Shown piece by piece: positions 45,254 to 57,939 of a DNA stretch of 64,000 nucleotides (position 1 is its first letter; every line of letters starts with the position of its first letter). The notes under the pieces are model-generated. The model was given only the letters and a program-made list of their open reading frames with translations, was not told the origin of the DNA and did no database searches. The DNA is from Hsuehochloa calcarea. Lineage: Eukaryota; Streptophyta; Magnoliopsida; Poales; Poaceae. A program made the position numbers and the translations under genes. Where the stretch lies: contig CM070609.1 in NCBI GenBank assembly GCA_036346395.1, positions 51,098,777-51,162,776 of the forward strand, read 5' to 3'.

Positions 45254-48200
45254 TGTAACATCCCAAATTTCAGAGCTTTAAAAATCTTTTAAATATTGGT
45301 AGCAAGAGAATTTACCATTTGGATTATTTGAATATTAATTTAAAAAGCTTACATTGGACTTTTAGAACAAATTGATTTAATGTGCTTAATCCAAATATCA
45401 ACAATTGTCAAAATTATTTTATTTAGATTCTATATGCTTGGTTATATTTTATAGAATTTTCTGGAATTTTTCCAAAGTCAATTGCTATTTTCTAATTGCT
45501 ATTTGCATTTTCTGGATTTATTTAAAAGAAAAACCTATTTAAAATCCTTCGAATGATCTGTGGGCGAAGCCCAACACTATTCCACCGCTCACTCTCACCG
45601 CTTGATCAAGATCGCCGGCCACCGCCGCCATGAAGTTCGCTCGCTTTGTCCCGCCGGATCTTCGCCAGCGTGTCCCTTTCGGCCGATCCGCCGCCGCCGC
45701 CGCGCGCTAGCTCTCTCTGCCAGGTGGGATCGCCACCGAGTCGCCGCTCCACGGATCTTCTTCCTCCTCGCGCCGCGCCGAGTCCGCCATTGCTTTGGAG
45801 CTTCAAGTCTATCCGACAACGCCGATTCTCTCACGATTTCTTGAGCCGACCCCACCAAAACGTGTTCCTGCTATTCCATATCCGTTTCAAACTAAATCAA
45901 ACCCGAATCGGTTTCAATCTCCAAAATCTTGAATTCAAAACCCTACTGCTTTGATCCGAATTGGGGTTTCAAATCTCGCGTCTCAAGCCTATAAGTACTC
46001 TTAGCTCCGCCCGCCTCCGCAACCCTTAGCCGCCACTCCCATCGCCTGATCGCTCTAGCGCCGCCGCATTCCAAGTTTTAGGGTTTTCACCAACTTTTCT
46101 CCGGTGGATTGCGCCGCCGCATCGCCGCTTCTTGCTCCACCGATCGCACTGCCAGATCGCAAGTCTCAGGCTACCTCGCGCGCACCTCCTCGCCGCCGAG
46201 CATCGCCGGAGCGCCGTCCGACAAAACCCGAGCTCTCTCCGCCGCTTCTTCCGCCACGCCATCTCCGCAACCCTGGTGCTCAAACCAAAGCCCGTGTGTG
46301 CGCATTAACCTCCTCTACACGTTGGTACCACTCACCGTCGGCGAAGTCGCGCCGTTCGCCGTTGCCATTGGTTCCCGAGCCATCGCCGCCGATCGATGTG
46401 GCACCGCGTCGGCCCACCTCACCTGTGGCATGCGTGTCGCCTTGTTGGCGCCAAGGTGCCACCCGCGTGGGTGCGCCACCTCAGCCCCGACCCGGATCCA
46501 GAGGCTCGGTGGATTTGGTCCACCGTGAGTCGTGCCACTGACAGTGGGTCCCACATGTCAGAATTCTTTTAAATATAATTCTTTTCCGAAATTCTCTACG
46601 ACGCAAGCATTGCGCAATAATCCGATTTTCCTTTATAAAATAATTCGGAAATTCAAGAAAATCCAAATTAGTGATTTTCAAATCTTCCAAAGCCCATATC
46701 TTTTGCATCCGAAGTCCAATTGAGCCCATTCAAATTTGTAAATTCATATAAAATTTAGATCTATTTAATGGTGAATTTTATTTAATTTTTGGAGTTTGTT
46801 TTGCCTCTGTTATTTATTTGTTTTATTTCTTTTGTCTCGCTTGCATGAGTAGACGTCGATACTTTGGGAATTTTGCGTAAGAAGGAGCACCTCAAGACCA
46901 AGACCAATATCTAGATCTATTCCAAGGCAAGTTATACCTTTGATCATTTTGAACCCAGTTTTCAAAATACTTTGTTTCAATGTATTGCATTCTATTTCAA
47001 GTATTTATTTAAATGCTTTTGGGTGTAGTTATTAATCCAAATTGTTATGCCACCTTTTCTATTGTATGCCATGATCTTTTGTCACCCTAGGTTGATTAAT
47101 TATTAGTTGGTATTATTGTAGCACCAACGTGGGTTGGTTAGATACGATTAGACCGCTTAGCCATGCCACGAGTCATCATTTCATGTGAGAGTTGCAATTA
47201 TAAACTTGACTAAGTGATTATGGAATTGTGTGATGAATCGTGTGTCTTTGGTGCTATTACTCGTTGATGGCATGTGTTGCACTTAATCAACAGGGTGGGA
47301 AAAGATTTAGACTGAGGCAAGTGGTGGATTCTGTGTGAATGGTGGAGCTGTGTGCTTATTAAACTTTGTGATTTGGAAAAAAACTGGAAGTCTTGCCTTA
47401 GTCAATTAAGGACTTAACTTTGTGCGCCATTGAACTGGGCCTTACTGTACGACCACATGCCTAGTATGGGCTGGGCCTGACTTAGTAAGTTATGGAGTCT
47501 TGACATTGACAACTCAGGTTGTATTTAAGCTATGTGATGGGTCGGAGGTGTGTCTGCATGTGTTTGGGTCACATCGCGGATCGGTTCACGTGATCCTGTC
47601 CAATGGTGTGTGTCGCTCCAAGGGTCGTGTGTACAAATTGACGGCAATAAAGCACACCAGAGTGTCATTGTTTGAGATGAAGTCTCAAAGGTTTTGTTGT
47701 GATCAACTCGATCCGGTTGGTTTCATCGTGTGGGTAAAGTGTACAAACTCGCAGAGTGTTTAAACCAATCTATTCGAATAGCCGCGTCCTCTGCTATGGA
47801 CATGCTCTGAATTTCACACGAGGGGTAGATTTTTCATAAAACAATTGGGAAGGGTCACCAGTGAGATAACTTGTTCAATTGTGTGAAAGAACTTGATTAG
47901 ACTGTGTGTCCTTTGTGAAATCAATTGTTAACTTATTATTGTCTATTTGTTTTGAATTACGCTTTCAATCTATTATTTGTATTCAATTGCAAATGTTGCA
48001 TTTCGCAAAATAACCACGTAAGCCATTCCTTTGGAATAAGCCATCATGTATAAATGCATTCTGTGGTATGACTTGCGAGTGCGGTGTGTACTCACTCTTG
48101 CTAAACAAATCAATGTATGGAGGAGTCACGCCTACTTTTGAAGAGGAATTCTCGAAGGTTGAGCGTTAGGGTCTTGATCCCATCGGTGTTCGTGGTAAAT

Positions 48201-48449
48201 TGATGGAGCCACCGGAGTTTATTTCGCTTCACGCAGCTTATTTATTTATTGTCGACCTTGCATGGCTTAATAAATGTAAAACTCACCATAAGGTCCCAAC
48301 AGTTATTTGTTATTTAAAGTACTCGCTTATTCTTATATTCGTTGTATGGATGTGATATTTCATCAATGTTGACACTGTGTGTGCACTAGCGTGATCCTCG
48401 ACTAGTGCGTAACACAGAGGGTCCAGATTTGCATATTTGGGTCCCGACA
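45254..48449 (+). repeat. Tekay 5' LTR, 3196 bp
   Basis: TGTAACATCCC...TCCCGACA. It contains a GC-rich block (45590-46540) and a donor-like caaggcaagt at 46924. Confidence 0.85.
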
Positions 48450-48453
48450 GAGG

Positions 48454-48466
48454 TGGTATCAGAGCC
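48454..48466 (+). promoter_or_regulatory. Primer binding site of the Tekay element
   Basis: TGGTATCAGAGCC, four bases after the LTR, matches the initiator Met-tRNA 3' end. Confidence 0.95.
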
Positions 48467-48663
48467 ATACTGACTGTAGGTCTTGACCCTAGTTAGATTG
48501 GCCGTTCTTAGTGAGTCCAAAACTATTTTCTAAAGCAAATATTAACTTGCAAGATTAATTGAACTCTTTAACTCATCTCATGTCTCTCTTGACTCAACTA
48601 TCACCAAATTCTTTCTCCCCGCTGTTTTAAAGTTGTTTTCATATCCTTGTCCATCTTGACAGA

Positions 48664-49393
48664 TGCCTCGTCTTCAGAGTTATGGAGAGCGCAAGGGAGG
48701 ACTTGCCGCCGAGCTTTGGAAGTTGCTACAAGTACTTGGAGGGTTCGATCGTCCATTGTACCGTGGCAGTGCTTGGATTGTGAACAGTAGAGATCGTGGA
48801 GTGATCTCGCCATTTGACCGCCTCACGCCAGCGTAAAACCGAGGCAAGCAAACCATCGAACATCTCACCGACGGAGTATTTGGATTGAAGCAATCCAGAG
48901 TCTTCGCGCTTGCCATCCCGAGGATCTGCAACATCTACTCGAGAGCTTCGTGACACGCTTTTCGTTATCATCCCCGCACTCCGACGTGGATCTTGTCGCA
49001 CGCTTTTCCGTCTACGAGGGAGAAGACAACGCCACCGTCGTGCATCTTGCCCGATTCGCGCTCAGAAGAATCGTTGGAATTAGCCGCCACAGAGCCGGAG
49101 GTACCTATGAGACTCTTCAGAGTCAAGAAAGGATCGCCATATTAGAAGAAACTCTTTATGGACGACACGATCACCACGAAGATATCAAGAGGAAGACCTG
49201 TAAGAAGTCGATGGACCTACCAACCGAAGAGCCAAGCAGAGGCAGAGCCGAGGAACCAACGAAGACTGCACTCGAGACACTCCGCTCCTATTGCACCACC
49301 TCGGACATCGATCGGTTTGCAAGGATGCCACCACTTTCGTGTCTACAAGAAAGTGAGCACCGCCAAGGTCATGGAGGCTATTTGATTGAGTAG
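48664..49393 (+). pseudogene. Extra ORF between primer site and gag, broken
   Basis: Begins at an ATG (MPRLQSYGERKGGLAAELWK) and continues through several frames, with GSAWIVNSRDRGVISPFDRL and, from 48950, SSPHSDVDLVARFSVYEGED. I recognise no domain. The coherent peptide style across frames suggests a once-continuous upstream protein rather than leader. Its role is unknown. Confidence 0.5.
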
Positions 49394-49660
49394 TCTGCTC
49401 ACGTTGTTTCGAGCTTAGCCGCTTTATGTCTTGAGTCGCCCTTTAGGCGTAGTTTGGTGTGCTTAAGTTCGCCCTTATTTTTGTGTGCAAGTATGAGCCG
49501 CAAAGGCCCTTAGGCATTTGTTGCAAGCCATACTATTATCTTAATCAATATAAGAGTTTCAGATTGAGCTTTCTTAAAATATGTTGGGTTTTACCTACCC
49601 CGCTTAGTTCTACAACTTATCTCGTGCTTGCTACCTTATCTAACCCTGGAGATTCACCAG

Positions 49661-50483
49661 ATGGTTCAGACTCGTCAAGCTGCTGCAAGTGGTTCCGACA
49701 CTCCGAAGGTCGGAAGGACGGAGCAAATCCCGCAGGCGCCCACCACAAGCACCTTCATCGATCTGCAGAATTTTGGAGCATTCATGACACCAAACTCAAA
49801 TGATGTACACCATGATGAATCGGATGCAAAGCTATGAATAATCGTAACAACAACAATCAGCATCACAATGGAGCCCAAGTTGCTCATGGTCACAATGGAT
49901 CATCCAAGTTGGCGGAGTTTATGAGGACCCGTCCACCAACCTTTTCTGGACATGTCTCACCAGTAGAAGCTGATGATTGGCTTCGTGTTATTGAGAGAAA
50001 ATCGCGATCACTCAATGCAATGATCATGAAAAGTTCTGCGACGCTCATCGATGGAAGGCATTGCCGAATGGTGGAAAATTTTTGTGCAAAGACATGGAAC
50101 GCCGCAAGATATTACTTGGGAAGAGTTCACAACCGCTTCAAGATCATGTACCGAAGGAATCATGGATCTAAAGAAGGATGAATTCGTGCTTTTAAGCAAG
50201 GAGGAATGTCGTTGATCGACACCTCAACAAGTTCTCACAACTTGCTCGATATGTCGAGAAGATGTCGCCACCGACAAGGCTCGCCGTAGTCGTCAAAGGA
50301 TTGAACATCGGACTTCAAGTCAACTTGATCGCCTACACCTTTCCCGATTTTCAAGAGTTGATCAACAAGGCTTTGATTCTAGAGGATAAGCGCAAGGAAT
50401 TGGAAGATCATCGTAGCGCAGAATGGCTCAAGAAGGAAGTCACCAACCCCACCGAGGGCAAGAATGATTCCACCGCAGCTTAG
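49661..50483 (+). pseudogene. Tekay gag, frameshifted
   Basis: Starts MVQTRQAAASGSDTPK. The capsid region shows KLAEFMRTRPPTFSG, VEADDWLR, then (other frames) KGLNIGLQVNLIAYTFPDFQ and LINKALILEDKRKELED. At least two frameshifts and missing segments break it. This is the virus-like-particle core protein of Ty3/gypsy elements. Confidence 0.85.
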
Positions 50484-50616
50484 CCGCTTTTCCACCACAT
50501 AATTCTCGCGAGCCACCGCACCAACTTCAAAGACTCGCCTGCTTGCTCGTAACTTCCGCAACCCCGCACCACTCAACCCCAATCCAGTAAGCAACCCACA
50601 GAATACAACCAGAGTT

Positions 50617-50658
50617 TGCTTTACCTGTCGTCAGCCAGTGCATTTCGCCAACCGATGT
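50617..50658 (+). pseudogene. CCHC zinc knuckle of Tekay gag
   Basis: CFTCRQPVHFANRC has intact C-x2-C-x4-H-x4-C spacing and binds the element RNA in functional relatives. It is out of frame with the gag segments before it. Confidence 0.85.
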
Positions 50659-50918
50659 CCGCAGAATGGGACTATCACTCCAGTACGCTTCAACCTGGGA
50701 ACACACCACCAAGACGCCAAGATAAGGCAACCATCAAGGAACTTCTCAAGCTACCGGTCAATCCGAGGAGCACCGCCATCGCTGGTCGAGGTCGTGTCAA
50801 CCACGCCACTCTAGAAGGAGCCCAAGAAGCACCCGACGTGTAATCGGGTAAGTTCCTAGTAAATTCAAGACTGTGATCGCCTGCTTGATTCGAGCTTCGA
50901 TTCGCTTGTTTCGAATTT

Positions 50919-53900
50919 TTGCAACTAAGAACAAATTGGAAGTTATGCATCTTAAGCATACTGTTAGTCCAATACCGAGCAGAGCTAAGTTCTAAAGTTG
51001 GATGTTTAGGAGCTAGGCTACTCATAGCTGGAGTTGAGTTTCTAGCCAACCTAATAGTTCTAGACACTCAGACCATAGATGTCATCCTTGGTATGGATTG
51101 GTTATCCAAACATAAAGCAGTGCTAGATTGTGGCGAAGAGCCGTGACAATTGAGGATACCACAGAAAGAAAGTAGAATTTCTAGCCACCTCAAGACGTGA
51201 TGGACATTTGGTAGTCAACATCAAGATAGTTTCTTTGGAAGACGACTGTAGTCGAGATTACCCGATGTATTTCCGAAGAGTTACGGGAATGCCACCGACC
51301 GTGACATTGAGTTTGTCATCGATCTAGTGCCAGAACAAAGACCAATTTCAAGAGACCTTATCTGATGCCAACGATGAACTTGTGGAAATGAAGAAGCGGA
51401 TAGAAGAACCATCGAGAAAGGTTTTGTAAGACCTAGTTCGCCGCCATGGGGAGCGCCAGCTTTGTTCGTCAAGAAGAAAGATGGAAGTATGAGAATGTGT
51501 ATCGATTATCGCTCTCTCAATGAAGTCACCATCAAGAACAAGTACCCATTGCCCGTAATAGATGATTTGTTCGACTGCATGAAAGGAGCCGAGTATTCTC
51601 TAAGATCGACCGCGATCAGTTATCATCGCTGAAGATTTGTCCTAAGGATGTACCAAAGACCGCTTTCAACCCATGGACATTATGAATTTCTAGTCATGTC
51701 TTTTGATTGACTAATGCCCCCGCCTATTTCATGAACATGATGAACAAGGTATTCATGGAATATTTGGATAGGTTCGTAATAGTATTCATTGATGATATTT
51801 TGGTATACTCAAAATCGTAAGAAGAGCATGCACTATTTGAGATTAATCCTAGAGAAGCTCGTGAGAACATCGCTTGTATGCCAAGTTTAGCAAGTGTGAC
51901 TTTGGAAGAAGAAAGTTGATTTTCTCGGTCATGTGATGACAAATTAAGGAGTAGCAATGACCGGGAAGGTTAAAGTCAGAATGAATTGGGGCAGCCCAAG
52001 ACGGTTACTCAAATTGTAGTTTCTGGGAATGGCAGATATTATCGCCGCTTCATTGAAGGATTCTCAACTATTGCTAAGCCTCTTACGCAATTGTTGAAGA
52101 AAGAGAAGAAGTTTATTTGGACCCCACCAGAAGAAAGTTTTCAAGAATTGAAGAAACGCTTGACTTCAGCCCCATGCTAGTTTTGCTTGATATTAGTAAG
52201 GATTTTGATATTCACCGTGATGCTTCGCGTCAAGGATTAGGATGTGTACTTATGCAAGAAGGAAGAGTGCCGCTTATGCGCCAAGGCAATTAAGGCCTCA
52301 TGAAGAGAACTATCCTACCCATGATTTGGAACTAGCCGCCGTAGTGCATGCTTTGAAGATTTGGCGCCATTATCTCATCCAGAATCGCCGTGAAGTCTAC
52401 ACGCATCATAAGAGCTCAAGTACATATTCACTCACCGACGGAACATGAGACAGAGAAGATGGTTGGAATTAATAAAGGATTATAACCTTGGAATCCATTA
52501 CCATCCCGGTAAGGCCAATGTAGTTGCAGATGCACCGAGTCGCAAGAGCTACCGCAATGCTCGAAGCAAAGAGATTTGTCCGAACTTCGGAGGAATTCCG
52601 AAGCTACAGCTAGAAGTTGTTCCTGAAGAATTTGTGGCCAATTTGGAGGTACAGTCTACTCTGGAGAAACAGATTCGTGAAGCTCAACCTAAGGATTCGA
52701 GTTTGTTGATCTCAAGAAGAAGATGTCGAAGGAAAATTTAAAGACTTCACCATAGATGATCGTGATATACTGTGGATCAATGGACGATTCGTGTACCGAT
52801 ATGGATGGATTAAGACAGCTGATTCTGAAGGAAGCCCATGACTCTAAGTATTCGATTCACCCTGGAAGCACTAAGATGTATCAGGATGTTAAGAATAAGT
52901 TTTGGTGGCCAAACCTAAAGCGAGACGTCGCAGAGTTCGTTGCCTTATGCGACGGGTGTCGAAAAGTAAAGGCCGAACATCGAGGCCAGCAGGATTGCTA
53001 CAACCACCAAGATACCGTAATGGAAGTGGAAGAGATCTGTATGGATTTCATTACCGGCCTACCCAAGACTCAATCAGTTATGATTCGATTTGGGTAATAG
53101 TGGATCGCTTGACTAAGGTTGCCCATTTCTTGCCACCAAAACCACTTACTCGTGAGACCGCTTACGGAATTGTATATGTCAAAATCGCTACCGCACGGTG
53201 TGCCTAAGAAGATAGTGTCGATCGAGGATCTCAATTCACCTCTCGCTTTTGGCGTAGTCTACATGAAGCCCAGAACTCATCTAAATTTCAAGATCGCTAT
53301 CATCCACCGGCGGATGGACAGATCGAAAGAGTCAACCGATATTAGAAGATATGTTGAGAGCCCGTGCCTTAGCTAATGCTACCGCTTGGGATAAAAGTTT
53401 GCCGTATGCGAATTCTCGTACAACAACAGCTTATCAAGCCGCTTGCGATGTCACCATTTGAAGCTCAGACGGTCGTACTGCAGAACTCCATTGAATTGGT
53501 CGAGACATTTGAACGTAGTGTTCGCCGATATTATTCAGAAGCCAAGAATAAGTTGCTATGATCGAGAAAGACTAAAGATAGCCCACCCGTGCAAAAGAGT
53601 TATGCCGATAATCGCCGCCGTGACCTCGCTTTGAACCGAGGATTTTGTGTATCCGCGAGTTACTCCGCCGTGAGGTGTTAAGAGATTCCACAACAAAGGG
53701 AAACTTGCTCCAAGGTATGTGGGTCCATTCAAGGTTTTGAGACGCCGTGAGAAGTTGCGCACAGCTTGGAGTTACTACAATCGTTAGCGGAGTGCATGAT
53801 GTCTTTCATGTCTCTCACCAAGAAGTGCCTTCGTGTGTTGTAAGAGCGCACTCCGTTGGAGTCAATTGAATCAAGGAAGATCTCACGTACAAAGAACACC

Positions 53901-54050
53901 TGTCGGGATTTTGGATGTCGCAGCGCCGCACTGTAAGCAAGACCGCTTCGCTTACGCAAAGTCCATTGGAGTAACCACTGTAAGGAGAAGCAACGTGGGA
54001 ACGTGAAGATGAGCCGAAAGCCGAGTTCCTAGCCTTTTCTCTAGCTAGCC
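50919..54050 (+). pseudogene. Tekay pol: protease, RT, RNase H, integrase and chromodomain-type tail, broken
   Basis: In order: protease C-terminal half (ANLIVLDTQTIDVILGMDWL, ending 51144); reverse transcriptase with RPSSPWGAPALFVKKKDGS-like text, MCIDYRSLNEVTIKNKYPLP and the catalytic FIDDILVYS (51784-51810); RNase H with YPTHDLELAAVVHALKIWRH and NLGIHYHPGKANVVAD; integrase zinc domain (HPGSTKMYQDVKNKFWWPN, then C-x2-C at DGCRK) and core fragments; then YVGPFKVL and a C-terminal segment resembling the chromodomain-type tail of Tekay elements. Segments alternate between frames, with deletions in the reverse transcriptase. It is not functional. Confidence 0.88.
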
Positions 54051-54070
54051 TAATCTCGGGACGAGATTCG

Positions 54071-54085
54071 CTTAAGGGGGAGGTT
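54071..54085 (+). promoter_or_regulatory. Polypurine tract of the Tekay element
   Basis: TTAAGGGGGAGGTT directly before the TG of the 3' LTR. Confidence 0.85.
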
Positions 54086-54730
54086 TGTAACATCCCAAAT
54101 TTCAGAGCTTTAAAATCTTTTAAATATTGGTAGCAAGAGAATTTACCATTTGGATTATTTGAATATTAATTTAAAAGCTTACATTGGACTTTTAGAACAA
54201 ATTGATTTAATGTGCTTAATCCAAATATCAACAATTGTCAAAATTATTTTATTTAGATTCTATATGCTTGGTTATATTTTATAGAATTTTCTGAATTTTT
54301 CCAAAGTCAATTGCTATTTTCTAATTGCTATTTGCATTTTCTCGATTTATTTAAAAGAAAAACCTATTTAAAATCCTTGAATGCTCTTGGGCCGCCCAAC
54401 ACTATTCCACCGCCACTCTCACCGTTGATCAAGATCGCCTCGGCCGCCGCCGCGAAGTTCGCCTTCGCTTTGTCCTTACCGGGATCTTCGCCGTGTCCCT
54501 TTCTTTGCCGATCCGCCGCCGCTCGCCGCGCCACTCTCTCTCGCCAGTGGGTCCGCCACCGAGTCGCTGCTCCGCGGATCTTCTTCCTCCTCGCGCGCGC
54601 CCGAGTCCGCCATTGCTGGAGCTTCAAGTCTATCCGACAACGCCGATTCTCTCGCTGATTTCTTGAGCCGACCCCACCAAAACGTGTCTCCGGTTATTCC
54701 ATATCCGTTTCAAACCAAATCAAACCCCGA
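54086..54730 (+). repeat. Tekay 3' LTR, truncated
   Basis: Colinear with the first 650 bases or so of the 5' LTR, with scattered small indels. Similarity stops near caaaccccga. Confidence 0.85.
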
Positions 54731-57700
54731 AACTCCTCTACCAAATGAATCACTTTGATAAATAATTTCCAACGTACCTCAATATAGATTGCACCCACGA
54801 GCACATCTTCTCAATCCTTTAAGAATAATCAACTTAAAATTCGCAAAGACACACACCCTCATTTACTACACCCAAAGGATGCTATCAATGATCATCGTGC
54901 TATTTAAAATCCACTTTGTTCCACTATTTCTACACAATCTCATTAGCCTCCAAGGTCCTAGCATAGAACACCAAGTCAAAATTTTCAATCTCCATGTCTC
55001 GTGTAAATGTATTTCGATGCAACTGATATGAAAACTCTCAAGTTCGATGACTAAGATTCTCACCATCTAAACATATTCATTCATTAACAACCACCTGAAA
55101 AAATTATTCTCAACCAAATTATCTTTAGAGAGATTCTAACTCCTAGAGGGTTACTCACTCAAGCCAAGTCGTACTGTAATAATTCAAAGAATCCCTACTC
55201 TCCCATCAATTGACATTACAATCGATTTCTTCGCTAATCCCGCCTCATTAACTTATACCTTCATATATATATATTTTTTGCCTATATAATCGGCACATTA
55301 CTCAATTCATCGCAATAGACTAACCAAGATTTTCATGCTTTCAACAATTCTAATGTTCCACTCAACATGAACAAATAATCTTTGACCGCAAACACTATAG
55401 GTTCTATTAGTTACAAATATTGCCATCGGTTTGGCCCCAAAGACCAAACTTTCTATTTAAGGTAAACCTCTCCAAGGACTAGTCCAAGAAATCAACTTAT
55501 CACTCAATGCATCTCGTAAAATTGACACGCAGAGTCTCACCCAAAATCATCTCCTTGACCACCACTATCAAGTTGCCATTATACATCCTAAAAGATATTG
55601 CAACACTAATCGCTTAATCTTTTCTCAAAAGAAGCTATAGGTAGAAACACGCTTCAAAGACGTAAAAACATTTACCACTCGCAGAGACACAAAACCAATG
55701 GAGAGAGTCAAATAGCCAAGATCTCGGAAAATAGAGGACGAGACCACAATTGAGCTCACAAATTCCACTAGAAGCGAATTTTCAACCTCAACAAACAAGA
55801 ATAAAACATTTCCATTGAAACTCAAGAAACTCTTAAGCGACAACAACCAAAATGTTAAACACACTTTATTAAGTTTGCCACCGCAAAACTTAACTCCAAA
55901 TACCTCTACCACACTCTTTCCTTAACAACGAAAATAATTTTCTTTGTGTACCACATCACTTGCCACCTCTAACAAGAAGTGCCTTAAAATCAGAGCACAC
56001 TAATCACTTAAGAACCCCGTAGAACATTCTCACACCTCGATTAATCTATTTTTTTACTCAACAGCTTACTACTACAAGAATCATGATTTACCAAAAGTTC
56101 ATGAATACAAAACTCTTAAACTTATCATTTATCCGATATTACACAAGGCGGTCAAATTACTTTCTTTACGAAGAATCATCACCGCTCCCAAAGTCACAAT
56201 CCATTGCGCATAATCTCACTAACATTTAGAATAACACACTCTTTAACATGATTCCTTATCGTCAACTCTTCCATTGTAAAGCTCCAAAAGTTCACCAATT
56301 GGTATATACCACTTTATCATCTCAACTTCAAATTGAGGGTATACTAAAATCATGCAACCTCACTACAACAACTACTTTAATTTAGAGGGAATCTACTACA
56401 CAATTTAATAGGTTATACCAAAACCCTTTCATCGTGAGGCATACTATTATCCGACAATTTCATCGTCATGCAAACACATGTCTCCTATTCAATCATATCA
56501 TAAACCCTTCTAAAAGAAACACAATAAACTATTTCATAATATTTCATTATTTCAATAATATTCTAACGGTCAACTTGTCCTAGAGATTATCCGATACACA
56601 AACCACACTATCAAAGCAAACCTCTTTTAACAAGGCCATGCAAACACAGCCAACCTCATAAAACACACATGAATAAATTACTTTTAAATTTCAACCCTTT
56701 ACCTCTTAACAATGCTCACACTAATCTAGTACACACTAATTCCAACTGAGGTTATCATAAACCATTGATGGTTATCCAATCATGGACTAATCTATGGTTC
56801 TTTCCCTATTTGTATTCCCTGCATACACAAGATCATCAAGTAACCAATCAAAGAAAGTTCTATATCATTATCTATCGAGACAACAATCGAACAAATCCTT
56901 ATGTCTCTCATTCTACACGCTAGATTAGCCTATCGAGACCAAATAATCCAACAAGTTTAGCAAACCGCACAATTCTAATAATCAACCATTTCATCAATGT
57001 TCCACACTTTTAATAACTCTATTGATTCCAACAAAGTATAGTCACCCTCATATTCACAACTCATCAAGAACTACTAGAGGACAATATCGACTTACCCGAT
57101 TTCACTTCGAGGGTACTCGTTAAAATTTATTATGCACCATGATCGCAAACCCAGTGATAACCCATATCATACCCATTAATTTCTTTGATAGTAACCTCTC
57201 ACTTAACCATGAGAATACATCGCTAAAAGGATTTAACATTTTCGCTCATAAAAGAGAACCATTCAACTTCAACGCCGTAATACCCAAAAGAGTTACATTG
57301 AGTCAAACCTTCCACATACTAAAAGACTCGCAAAAGAAAACCTTCATTATCCAAATCATCAAGCGAAATACATGGGTCATGTTTACCAATAAGAAAGACA
57401 AAACTCCAATTCAAAGGTCAACCTTGACAGCTTAACCAAGCTCACCAAGAGCAAGAATAACTCAACAATTGGGAAAACAATAATTGCTTTAAGAGACAAG
57501 TTAAGCCAACTAAACACATTAATCTTTCTCAAGCAACTATCAACCACAATGAACTTCTCAAGGACCAAATAGAACTTTTCAACATGTCGCTTTGTACCCA
57601 CTAATCCATGAGAATTCATCAACCAACAATGGCTAATCAGAATATCCCAATGGAAACTCCAGAAAACAACAAGCTTCCCAAGGAGACCCATCCCCAACTT

Positions 57701-57939
57701 TCATAACAAAGTTTCTCGAGTAAACACTTCCCTTTCCCTACCACCAACGACAAGACAACCCGACCATACCTATGGCCATAACCACAATCTCTACCTCTCA
57801 GCATCTACTATCATCACATATAATAATCACGTAACCAAATCATAAGCATTCATAATCAATTCATATCAACAATAATCAATGCTACATAACGGAAACGTAA
57901 ATGCAATGCTTTGCCCATTCCCATCCTACTATGCACCAG
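54731..57939. other. 3.2 kb AT-rich DNA, no gene recognised
   Basis: Strongly strand-asymmetric sequence (plus strand rich in C and A, poor in G) with only meaningless short frames. It lies directly 3', in minus orientation, of the LTR at 57940-60199, so it may be non-coding interior of that element. No gag or pol motif is visible on either strand. Confidence 0.4.

Larger units (their letters stand above)
45254..54730 (+). mobile_element. Tekay-clade Ty3/gypsy chromovirus, near complete
   Basis: 5' LTR, perfect Met-tRNA primer site, gag, zinc knuckle, protease, reverse transcriptase, RNase H, integrase, chromodomain-type tail, polypurine tract and a truncated 3' LTR are all recognisable in order. 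LTR length (3.2 kb), the gag start MVQTRQAA and the terminal motif (DLTYKE...ILDV...CKVQWS type) place it beside the rice RIRE3/RIRE8 elements. All frames are broken by indels and stops. The 3' LTR ends abruptly at about 54730, so a deletion or assembly join removed the rest. Confidence 0.88.
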
